From positions 62,001 through 126,000 of the forward strand of contig NZ_AQQZ01000009.1 of the NCBI RefSeq assembly GCF_001205715.1: a stretch of 64,000 bases of DNA, in the 5' to 3' direction. Below, piece after piece: positions 18,407 to 25,709 of this stretch (positions are counted from its first letter, which is position 1; every line of letters starts with the position of its first letter). Below the pieces are notes generated by a model. It saw nothing but the letters and a program-made list of their open reading frames with translations. It was not told the DNA's origin and made no database searches. The position numbers and the translations under genes are program-made. Origin of the DNA: Pseudaestuariivita atlantica. GTDB taxonomy: Bacteria; Pseudomonadota; Alphaproteobacteria; Rhodobacterales; Rhodobacteraceae.

Positions 18407-19006
18407 ATAGCCCGCAGACCGCACAACGCGCCCCCTACCCGTGACACCGGACCTCGAGTCAACGACCGCATTCGTGCCCCGGAAATACGCCTGATCGGCG
18501 CCGAAGGCGAGAACGTCGGGGTGGTGACCCCCTCCCGCGCAATGGAACTGGCCGAACAGGCCGGGCTCGACCTTGTCGAGATCTCGCCCAATGCCAGCCC
18601 GCCGGTCTGCAAGATCATGGATTTCGGCAAGTTCAAGTACGAACAGCAAAAGCGGGAATCCGAGGCGCGGAAGAAGCAGAAGACCATCGAGATCAAGGAG
18701 GTCAAGTTCCGCCCCAACACGGACACGCACGACTACGACGTCAAGATGCGCAACGTGTACAAGTTCCTCGAAAACGGCGACAAGGTGAAGATCACCATGC
18801 GGTTCCGCGGGCGCGAGATGGCGCACCAGAACCTTGGCCGTGACCTGCTGGAACGGGTGGCCGAGGACACCAAGGAACTGGGCCGGGTGGAAAACTTCCC
18901 CAAGATGGAAGGCCGCCAGATGATCATGCTGATCGGCCCCCTGCCCGCCGGGACCAAGCCCAAGCCGAAGGCAGAGCCCGAAGCGGAACAGCAGGACGAG
19001 GCCTGA
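18407..19006 (+). CDS. infC: Translation initiation factor IF-3, probable AUA start
   Basis: IF-3 binds the 30S subunit and enforces correct start-codon selection. The product (199 residues from 18407) begins with the conserved (I)[20 protein letters not shown], then [14 protein letters not shown], the basic linker [15 protein letters not shown] and the C-domain [17 protein letters not shown]. The conserved N-terminus starts at an ATA codon with AAGGA (18394-18398) eight bases upstream. No ATG is in frame nearby; the upstream TTG at 18332 has no ribosome-binding site and encodes unrelated residues. Non-AUG starts in infC are known to allow IF-3 to repress itself. Confidence 0.93.
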   Translation: MARRPHNAPPTRDTGPRVNDRIRAPEIRLIGAEGENVGVVTPSRAMELAEQAGLDLVEISPNASPPVCKIMDFGKFKYEQQKRESEARKKQKTIEIKEVKFRPNTDTHDYDVKMRNVYKFLENGDKVKITMRFRGREMAHQNLGRDLLERVAEDTKELGRVENFPKMEGRQMIMLIGPLPAGTKPKPKAEPEAEQQDEA

Positions 19007-19020
19007 CGCCTTGCCTGACC

Positions 19021-19053
19021 GGCGCGCCGTCAAAGCGGCGCGCCTCGGCTTTC
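19021..19053 (+). terminator. Probable terminator of infC
   Basis: GGCGCGCCG (19021-19029) and CGGCGCGCC (19036-19044) make a perfect 9-bp stem with a six-base loop, followed by TCGGCTTT. The T-run is weak. The gap is shared with a convergent gene. Confidence 0.65.
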
Positions 19054-19070
19054 CCCAAAACAAATGATGT

Positions 19071-20060
19071 CTAACCGCGCGCGCGGCGCGGTGTCGGGCG
19101 GCTTGGCATCTCTTTCAAGAGCCCGCCCACGCCCATTCGCGCGATATCGTCCGATGCGACGGCCACGCCGCAGATCACCCGTGACAGCACCCAGTCCGCC
19201 CCGTTCAACGCGGGCGAGCGCGCGCAGCCCGGCAAGCCGATCACCGGCCGCTCACCAAGGCTGCCGATGAACAGCAGGTTGCCGGGATCGACCGGCATCC
19301 CGAACCGTTCGACCCGCCCGCCCGCCGCGCGCACCGCGCTTGGGGCGACGTCCGAGGGGTCTGAGGTGGCCGATCCGGTGAGGACAAGGATCAGCTCCGC
19401 CTCCACCGCCGCCAGTGCGGTGGCGAGCGCGGTTGTCTCGTGCGGCACCTTGTCGACCCGGTCCAGCGTCACGTCGAGCGCCGCAAGCCGCGCCTCTATC
19501 GCGGCGCTGCCTTTCAGGCCCGGCCCGCCCGGTACCTCGGTCACGATCAGCGCGGCGCGCCTGACCTGCGGCGCGGCAAGGCCGATCGCGCCGCGCCCGG
19601 CCTCGATAGCCGCGTCCAGATGCGCGCCCGGCACGGCGTAGGTGATGATCTTGATCGTCGCCATCAGCCCGCGCGCCGCCATCCGGTGCCAGCGCGGCAC
19701 GGTGGCAAGCGACACCGCCGGGTCGATCCCGTTCACCGCGTCGATCCTTGCGGCATCAAGCCGTGCCAGCCCCGCGCGGGTCGCAACCACGTTCACCCGG
19801 CCATTGGTCGGCGGCGTCAGGCGCATGTCCGCATGCCCGTCGGTCAGCGCCTCGGCAAGCCGCGCGGCGGCGGTGCCTTCGTCCACGTCTCCCGGCTCCA
19901 GCCGCGCCACGGTCACCCGGTCAAGCCCGCTGGCCGCAAGCGCCGCGATGTCGTCCGGGCCAAGGACGACGCCCTTGCGCAGCCTGCGACCGTCCAGCGC
20001 GACGGAATGGGCAAGGATCGCGCCCGCCGCCTCGGTCACGGGCACGGGGCCGAATTTCAC
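19071..20060 (-). CDS. Molybdopterin-binding MoeA/MoaB-like protein
   Basis: A 329-residue protein with the molybdopterin-binding fold signatures LILVLTGSATSDPSDVAPSA and a late GERPVIGLPGCARSPALNGAD segment, like the MPT-binding domain of MoeA; the N-terminus PVTEAAGAILAHSVALDGRR also resembles MoeA domain edges. It is shorter than true MoeA (about 400 residues). It overlaps the XdhC gene (ATGA), placing it last in the molybdoenzyme accessory set and suggesting a role in loading or modifying the cofactor. Confidence 0.85.
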   Translation of the reverse strand: MKFGPVPVTEAAGAILAHSVALDGRRLRKGVVLGPDDIAALAASGLDRVTVARLEPGDVDEGTAAARLAEALTDGHADMRLTPPTNGRVNVVATRAGLARLDAARIDAVNGIDPAVSLATVPRWHRMAARGLMATIKIITYAVPGAHLDAAIEAGRGAIGLAAPQVRRAALIVTEVPGGPGLKGSAAIEARLAALDVTLDRVDKVPHETTALATALAAVEAELILVLTGSATSDPSDVAPSAVRAAGGRVERFGMPVDPGNLLFIGSLGERPVIGLPGCARSPALNGADWVLSRVICGVAVASDDIARMGVGGLLKEMPSRPTPRRARG

Positions 20061-21025
20061 GCCTTGCCCCGCAGGACGGCGATCATCTGGGCGAGAATCG
20101 ACACGGCGATCTCGGCCGGGCCGGACGCCCCGATATCAAGGCCCACGGGGGCGTGGATGCGGGCGATGTCGGCCTCTGACAGCCCCGCCTCGGTCAGCCG
20201 CGCGACGCGCTTGGCATGGGTCCGGGTGGAGCCCAGAGCGCCGATGTAGAACGCATCCGAGACAAGCCCGCGCATAAGCGCCGGGTCGTCGAGTTTCGGA
20301 TCGTGGGTGAGAAGGACAAGCGCCGTGCGCGCATCAAGGCCCACCGCGTCCACCGCCGCATCCGGCCAGTCGTCCAGCAGTGTCTCGCCGGGGAAGCGCG
20401 CGGACGAGGCGAAGGCGGGGCGCGGGTCGATCACCACCGGGTCGAACCCCGCCGCGCGCGCCATCGGCAACAGCGCCTGCGCGATATGCACCGCGCCCAC
20501 GACGACCAGCCGCAGGGGCGGGTTGTGGATCGCGACGAAGGTGGTGCCGTCCGGTTCGAACCCGGACGCATCGCGGCGGAACCTAGCGTCATGGCCTTCG
20601 GTTTCCAGCCGTCGTGCGCCGGTGGCGGTGTCGGCGACATAGGCAACAGGCTGGCGGGCCGCCCGGCGGGCGACCAGATCGGTCAGCAGGTTTTCGGGCA
20701 GAACCGGACCGACCGGTTCGACCAGAACGCGGATCGTGCCGCCGCAGGCAAGGCCCACCGCGAAGGCATCGTCGTCGGACACACCGTATTCCAGCAGCCG
20801 CGCCTCGCCCTCTTCCAGCGCCTCCAGCGCCTCGACCACGACCGCGCCTTCGACGCAGCCGCCCGAGACCGAGCCCTGCATCTCCCCGTCATCGGCGATG
20901 ACCAGCTGCGCGCCCACGCGGCGCGGGGCCGAACCCCATGTCTCGACCACGGTGGCCAGGGCCACGCCGCGCCCGTCGCTGTACCAGTCGAGCGCGCGTT
21001 CGGGGATGCCGGGCAGGTCAGTCAC
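20057..21025 (-). CDS. XdhC/CoxI-family molybdoenzyme maturation factor
   Basis: A 322-residue protein with both XdhC domains: the N-terminal ALATVVETWGSAPRRVGAQL and SVSGGCVEGAVVVEA part, the LACGGTIRVLVEPV stretch, and the C-terminal Rossmann half LRLVVVGAVHIAQALLPMAR ... FYIGALGSTRTHAKR. XdhC-type proteins bind molybdenum cofactor and help insert the sulfurated form into xanthine-oxidase-family enzymes. Upstream genes are CoxD- and CoxE-like, so a CO-dehydrogenase-type or related hydroxylase is the probable client. Confidence 0.93.
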   Translation of the reverse strand: MTDLPGIPERALDWYSDGRGVALATVVETWGSAPRRVGAQLVIADDGEMQGSVSGGCVEGAVVVEALEALEEGEARLLEYGVSDDDAFAVGLACGGTIRVLVEPVGPVLPENLLTDLVARRAARQPVAYVADTATGARRLETEGHDARFRRDASGFEPDGTTFVAIHNPPLRLVVVGAVHIAQALLPMARAAGFDPVVIDPRPAFASSARFPGETLLDDWPDAAVDAVGLDARTALVLLTHDPKLDDPALMRGLVSDAFYIGALGSTRTHAKRVARLTEAGLSEADIARIHAPVGLDIGASGPAEIAVSILAQMIAVLRGKA

Positions 21026-21088
21026 GGTGAAACCTCATGCCGGTACCGTGGCGCGGGCGTGACGCGGATGCAAGGCGTCCGGCCATGC

Positions 21089-21120
21089 AAAAAACCCCGC
21101 CGCGCGGATGCGCGACGGGG
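21089..21120 (-). terminator. Rho-independent terminator behind the small secreted protein gene
   Basis: On the minus strand a stem of GCGC..GGGG halves (21095-21105 with 21110-21120, one mismatch) is followed by six T (21089-21094). It lies between the small secreted repeat protein and xdhC, so xdhC/moeA-like transcription is either read-through or from its own promoter. Confidence 0.85.
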
Positions 21121-21144
21121 TCTGAAACCGTTCGGGTGTCGGGG

Positions 21145-21462
21145 TTACCCGTTGATGGGGCTGCCGCCATCGGCCTGGCCGTTGTCCTGGTCGTCCACGG
21201 TGCCCACGACGGCTGCGCTGCCGCCATCGGCCTGGCCATTGTCCTGGTCGTCGACCGTACCCACGGTCACACGCTCGGCGCCACGGCCGGGGCCTTCGGC
21301 AGCCTGGTTGTCGACGTCGACTTCTTCACCGGTCAGGCAGTTGGTGAGGATGCCGGCATCCGCGTCACATGCGACGGTCTGCGCGAGGGCCGCGGTCGAG
21401 GTGAATGCACCGAACACGGTGGCGGCGAGAAACAGGGGGGCTTTCTTGACGAGGGTCGTCAT
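21145..21462 (-). CDS. Small secreted acidic protein with a duplicated 16-residue repeat
   Basis: A 105-residue product with a clear Sec signal peptide (MTTLVKKAPLFLAATVFGAF, cleavage after TAALA). The mature part has two cysteines (VACDADAGILTNCLTG), a probable disulfide, and then two copies of VGTVDDQDNGQADGGS separated by AV. I do not recognise the family. It is embedded between the CoxE-like and XdhC genes and has its own terminator, so membership of the molybdoenzyme operon is uncertain. Confidence 0.8.
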   Translation of the reverse strand: MTTLVKKAPLFLAATVFGAFTSTAALAQTVACDADAGILTNCLTGEEVDVDNQAAEGPGRGAERVTVGTVDDQDNGQADGGSAAVVGTVDDQDNGQADGGSPING

Positions 21463-21555
21463 TTGGCTTTCCTTTCAAACTTTTACGGCGCTCAAGCATG
21501 GCGCCTTGTTGCAGCCCCAACCGCCTCTCCCCGAAAATGGTTGCGATCTTTATTG

Positions 21556-22821
21556 TTATTTCTCGAGCAACGTGCGCAAACGTCGCAGGTCACCTGAAAG
21601 GTCGCCGGACCCGGACAAAGCGGCGGCGAGCGCCTCGATCGAGGCGATGGAATGGCCGGCGCGGAAGGCGTCGACATGGGGCAACATCGTCGCGATGCCG
21701 GTGGCGCGCGGGGCGAAGCCCTCCCAACGCAAAAGCGGGTTCAGCCAGATGAGGTGGCGGCAGGACAGGTGCAGGCGTTCGATCGCGGGGCCAAGCAGGC
21801 CGGCCTCGTCCCGGTCGAGGCCATCGGTGATCAGCAGAACGACCGCGCCCTGCCCCAGAACGCGGCGCGACCAGTCGCGGTTGAACCGGTCGAGGCTGGT
21901 GCCGATCCGCGTGCCACCCTCCCAGTCCTGCGCCTCGGCGCCCGCGGCAGCGAGTGCCGCGTCGACGTCGCGGGTGGCGAGATGGCGGGTGATGTTGGTG
22001 AGGCGCGTGCCGAAGGTGAAGGCATGCACCCTGGCCCAGCCCGCGCCCTTGCGGTTCGCCACGCTGTGCACGAAATGCAGGATCAGCCGCGAGTATTGCG
22101 ACATCGACCCGGAAATGTCGCACAGCACGACAAGGTTGGGCCAGCGGGTGCGGGGCTGCACGCGGGGCAGCGTTCCGATCTCCCCGCCCCGGCGCATCGC
22201 GGCGCGCAGCGTCGCCGCCCGGTCGATCCGCGCCCCGTTGGCCGAAGGTGCGGTCCGACGGGTTTTCAGCGGCGGGACAGGCAGCGTAAGCCGCGCCAGC
22301 ATCCGCTTGGCCGCCGCGACCTCGGCCGTCGACATCTGTTCGAAATCGAGTGTGCGCAGCTTTTCCTCGGCCGACATGGTGCGCGAGGCGTCGATATCGA
22401 TGCGGGTGTCCTCGTCGGGCTCGGCCGAGCCCGCCTCGGGGAGGTCGGGCATCGCGCCGTCCAGCAGCGCCTCGGCCGCGCGTTTCTCGGCCGCTTTCGC
22501 GGTGCGTTCCTCCTGCACGCCACGGATCGAGGGGAGCATGACGCTCATCATGTGTTCGAGGTAGCGCGGGTCGCGCCAGTAGAGGCGGAAGACCTGCGCG
22601 AAGGTGGCGCGCTGTTCGGGGCGGGAGACGAAGCAGGCGTGAAGGGTCCAGTAGAAATCGCGTTTCTCGGTGAACCCCGCTGCCGAGACCGCTTCGATGG
22701 CGTCGATCACCCGGCCCGGCCCGATGGCGAGGCCCGCCTTGCGCAGGGCGCGGGCGAAATGGGTGATGTTGCCCGCAAGCTTGGGGTCATCGGGCAGGTC
22801 GAGGGGCGCGTATTCGGGCAT
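21556..22821 (-). CDS. CoxE-type von Willebrand factor A domain protein
   Basis: A 421-residue cytosolic protein. The N-terminal 200 residues (HFARALRKAGLAIGPGRVID ... FYWTLHACFVSRPEQ) are typical of CoxE, and the C-terminal half is a vWA domain with the MIDAS motif DISGSMSQYS and ITDGLDRD. In CO-dehydrogenase clusters CoxE works with the AAA+ ATPase CoxD in assembling the copper-molybdenum site. The ATPase gene is directly upstream. Confidence 0.92.
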   Translation of the reverse strand: MPEYAPLDLPDDPKLAGNITHFARALRKAGLAIGPGRVIDAIEAVSAAGFTEKRDFYWTLHACFVSRPEQRATFAQVFRLYWRDPRYLEHMMSVMLPSIRGVQEERTAKAAEKRAAEALLDGAMPDLPEAGSAEPDEDTRIDIDASRTMSAEEKLRTLDFEQMSTAEVAAAKRMLARLTLPVPPLKTRRTAPSANGARIDRAATLRAAMRRGGEIGTLPRVQPRTRWPNLVVLCDISGSMSQYSRLILHFVHSVANRKGAGWARVHAFTFGTRLTNITRHLATRDVDAALAAAGAEAQDWEGGTRIGTSLDRFNRDWSRRVLGQGAVVLLITDGLDRDEAGLLGPAIERLHLSCRHLIWLNPLLRWEGFAPRATGIATMLPHVDAFRAGHSIASIEALAAALSGSGDLSGDLRRLRTLLEK

Positions 22822-22825
22822 CTGT

Positions 22826-22877
22826 CCTGGGGGCGCTGCCCCCAGACCCCCGCCATATTTGGCAAGAGAAGAAGGGG
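22826..22877 (+). repeat. Short intergenic repeat with GAAGAAG core, copy 2
   Basis: CTGGGGGC and GCCCCCAG form a perfect hairpin (22827-22845), followed by ACCCCCGCC, ATATTTGG and AAGAGAAGAAGGGG. It fills the gap between the two Cox-type genes and is in the antisense orientation to them. Same family as 11921-11973 and 38216-38255. Confidence 0.65.
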
Positions 22878-22891
22878 CGATGGGTGGGATG

Positions 22892-23800
22892 TCAGGCGGG
22901 TTCGAGGGAGGCGCGGGCCTCGTCCAGCAGGCGTTTGGCCTCTGACCCCTGCAGTTTCTGGATGTCGTCCTGGTATTTCAGGAGCGCGCCGAGCGTGTCG
23001 GCGATGACCTCGGGCGAGAGGGTGAGCGTGTCGAGTGCCAGCAGGCATTTGGCCCAGTCGATGGTTTCGGCGACGCCCGGTTTCTTGAAGAGATCCTCGG
23101 TCCGGAGGCGCTGGACGAAGGCCACGACCTCGCGGCTGAGGCCCTCGGCGGCGTCGGGCGCGCGGGCGGCGAGGATTTCCATTTCGCGGGCATGGGAGGG
23201 GTAGTCCACCCAGTGGTAGAGGCAGCGGCGTTTCAGAGCATCGTGCACTTCGCGCGTGCGGTTGGAGGTGAGGATCACGATGGGCGGTTCCGGGGCGGCG
23301 ATGGTGCCGATTTCGGGGATCGTGACCTGGAAGTCGCTGAGCGCTTCGAGGAGGAACGCCTCGAACGGTTCGTCGGTGCGGTCAAGCTCGTCGATCAGCA
23401 GCACCGGCGGGCCTTCGGCATGCGGGCGCATCGCCTGCAGAAGCGGGCGTTCGATGAGGTAGTCGGGGCCGAACAACTCGTCCTGCAGCGCATCGCGGTC
23501 GGTGCTACCCGTTGCCTCGGCCGTGCGGATCGCGACCATCTGGGCGGGGAAGTTCCAGTCATAGACCGCCTGCGCGGCATCGAGGCCTTCGTAGCATTGC
23601 AGGCGGATCAGGCGACGGCCGAGCGCCTGGGCGAGGGTCTTGGCGATCTCGGTCTTGCCGGTGCCGGCCTCCCCTTCGAGGAAAAGCGGCCGCCCGAGGC
23701 GCAGGGCAAGGAAGACCACCGTCGCCAGCGCGCGGTCGGACACGTAGCCCTGGGCGGCGAGCGTGCGTTCCACCGCGTCGATCGAAGAGATGTCGGCCAT
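22892..23800 (-). CDS. CoxD-type MoxR-family AAA+ ATPase
   Basis: A 302-residue AAA+ protein with Walker A GEAGTGKTEIAKTLA, Walker B VLLIDELDRTDE, sensor 1 VILTSNRTREVHDALKRRC (arginine-rich) and the YHWVDYP segment of MoxR/CoxD proteins. These ATPases act with vWA partners as metal-centre chaperones. The start at 23800 (MADISSID) is chosen over a longer frame because the latter adds non-homologous residues. It is the first gene of the minus-strand accessory group. Confidence 0.92.
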   Translation of the reverse strand: MADISSIDAVERTLAAQGYVSDRALATVVFLALRLGRPLFLEGEAGTGKTEIAKTLAQALGRRLIRLQCYEGLDAAQAVYDWNFPAQMVAIRTAEATGSTDRDALQDELFGPDYLIERPLLQAMRPHAEGPPVLLIDELDRTDEPFEAFLLEALSDFQVTIPEIGTIAAPEPPIVILTSNRTREVHDALKRRCLYHWVDYPSHAREMEILAARAPDAAEGLSREVVAFVQRLRTEDLFKKPGVAETIDWAKCLLALDTLTLSPEVIADTLGALLKYQDDIQKLQGSEAKRLLDEARASLEPA

Positions 23801-24012
23801 CTGCCCCCCATTGTCTGTGCCGCGCCACCCTGACCGGGTGCAGTGGCGCGTGTCAATCGCAACACAATTGGTCCGCAAACGCCCCCTGTCCAGCGCGGGC
23901 CCAAGCGATTCTTGACGGGATTCCGCGCCTCTGGCATGGTTTTGTTAACAATAAGAGCGGTATTCCGGGCGACAAATGACCCGGATGTGAGTGCAGGCAG
24001 GATACGAGGACG

Positions 24013-25077
24013 ATGTCCAACCCCCAACCCGGAACCGGTGGCGCGATGCGGATCACCGCCGTGACATGCGTGAAGAACGAGGGTCCCTTCCTGCTGGAAT
24101 GGATCGCGTTCAACCGCCTGATCGGGGTGACCGACTTCCTGTTCTATTCCAACGATTGCGACGATGGCACGGACACGCTGCTGGATGCACTGGCCGCGCG
24201 GGGCGGCGTGGTGCACCTGCCGAACCCCGCCGAGGGGCGCAATTACCAGATGGAGGCGTTGAAGGACGCCGCGCGGCAGAAGGTCGTGAAGGATGCCGAC
24301 TGGGTGTGGATCGCGGATGTGGACGAGTTCCTGAACATCCATGCGGGCGATCACACGATCCCGGCGCTGATCGATGCCTGCGGCGATCCGCAGGCGATCA
24401 GCGTGACCTTCCAGTTCATGGCCAATGCCGGGGTCGAGGCATTCGTGGACACACCCGTGATCGGGCAGTTCCATCACAGCCACAATCCCGACATCTGGTG
24501 CGCGGAGACGGCGATAGAGGTCAAGTCGCTGATCCGCCGCGATTTTCCCTTGCACTATTACGGCGCGCACCGGCCGTTCTTCAAGGACACGCTGTCGCCG
24601 CGCGACCGGCCAAGCTGGACCGATGGCAGCGGGCGGGCGGTGCCGCACAAGTTCCTCGTCGCGGCAAACAAGCGGCGCATCCGCAAGTTCCCGGCCCGCG
24701 GCGCGCGGGCGCTGGCGACGCTCAATCACTACGCGCTGCGCTCGCTCGACAGCTACCTCGTCAAGAACGACCGTGGCGACGTGAACCGCGATCACCGCGC
24801 CTTCGATGACACCTATTGGCGCGAGCGCAACGATGCCGCGTACGAGGACCGTTCGATCGCGCGCTACCTGCCGGGACTTGAGGCCGCGCTGGCCGATCTG
24901 AAATCCGACCCCGAGATTGCCGCGCTGCACGCGGAGTGCGTGGCGCGGCACATCGCCAAGCGCGATCACCTGCTGACGCAGGACAGCTACCGCGAGATGC
25001 AGGCGCAATTGCGTGCCGCCGACACGCTGCCACCGGGCGAGGCGGAGTTCCTGGCCGAGATCGGGGCGGCGGCATGA
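24013..25077 (+). CDS. GT-A glycosyltransferase (Glyco_tranf_2_4 type), first of three paralogues
   Basis: A 354-residue soluble protein. It opens with ITAVTCVKNEGPFLLEWIAF, then FYSNDCDDGTD (the nucleotide-sugar loop), and has the metal-binding D-x-D at Asp102-Val-Asp104 (ADVDEFLNIH). Near residue 240 is LNHYALRSLDSYLVKNDRG. All these motifs recur in the proteins at 25706 and 28765. Donor and acceptor are unknown; no membrane helix is present, so action on the cytoplasmic side is likely. It overlaps the sulfotransferase gene by ATGA. Confidence 0.88.
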   Translation: MSNPQPGTGGAMRITAVTCVKNEGPFLLEWIAFNRLIGVTDFLFYSNDCDDGTDTLLDALAARGGVVHLPNPAEGRNYQMEALKDAARQKVVKDADWVWIADVDEFLNIHAGDHTIPALIDACGDPQAISVTFQFMANAGVEAFVDTPVIGQFHHSHNPDIWCAETAIEVKSLIRRDFPLHYYGAHRPFFKDTLSPRDRPSWTDGSGRAVPHKFLVAANKRRIRKFPARGARALATLNHYALRSLDSYLVKNDRGDVNRDHRAFDDTYWRERNDAAYEDRSIARYLPGLEAALADLKSDPEIAALHAECVARHIAKRDHLLTQDSYREMQAQLRAADTLPPGEAEFLAEIGAAA

Positions 25078-25709
25078 CGCTGAAGGTCGTCAACCTGGGC
25101 CTGCCCAAGACGGGCACCACGACGCTGGCGCGGGCATTGGGCCGGGCGAGCCTCAAGGTCGCCGATCACCGCATCAAGCCCGAGCAGACCGGCAACGCGG
25201 CACTGCATCACAGTTTCGTCGGCGTGCAGATGTACCGCGATTTCTTCGACACCGGCGATCCGCTGCACACGATGGCCGAGTTCGACGCCTTTACCGAGAT
25301 TTCGACGATCACGGGCCCGCGTTCCTACTGGCCGCAGACCGACTGGGCACTGATCGACGCTATCCGCAAGCACCATCCGGGGGTGAAGTTCGTGGCCTCG
25401 TGGCGAGAGCCGCAGGATTTGTCCGACGCGATGCTGCGTTGGCGCAACCTGGGGACCGAACGGTTACCGGCGGGCAATATTCCCGGCCTTCCCAAGGGGT
25501 TCGGCGACACCCATGCCGAACGCAAAAGGTGGATCGAAGGGCACTACGCGCATCTTGACCGCCTGTTCGCAGGGGATGCGGATTACCTGCGGTATGACCT
25601 TGCCGACGACAACGCGCCGCGGCTCATCGCGGCGCATATCGGGCGGGACCTGCCATGGTGGGGCCGCGCCAACGTGAACCGGCACAAGCTGGACGACGTG
25701 TCCCCATGA
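25074..25709 (+). CDS. Sulfotransferase family protein
   Basis: A 211-residue protein with the 5'-phosphosulfate loop LGLPKTGTTTLARAL at the N-terminus and a 3'-phosphate-binding stretch KFVASWREPQDLSDAMLRW. These are the two PAPS-binding motifs. It would transfer sulfate to a hydroxyl of a glycan or other acceptor. Coupled by ATGA overlaps to the glycosyltransferases on both sides, suggesting a sulfated sugar product. Confidence 0.85.
   Translation: MTLKVVNLGLPKTGTTTLARALGRASLKVADHRIKPEQTGNAALHHSFVGVQMYRDFFDTGDPLHTMAEFDAFTEISTITGPRSYWPQTDWALIDAIRKHHPGVKFVASWREPQDLSDAMLRWRNLGTERLPAGNIPGLPKGFGDTHAERKRWIEGHYAHLDRLFAGDADYLRYDLADDNAPRLIAAHIGRDLPWWGRANVNRHKLDDVSP

Noticed and set aside
21556-23800. 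MoxR ATPase + vWA pair as an antiphage system
   Set aside because: Their sequence features and the neighbouring XdhC and MoeA-like genes fit CoxD/CoxE molybdoenzyme maturation better; no nuclease or other effector is present.
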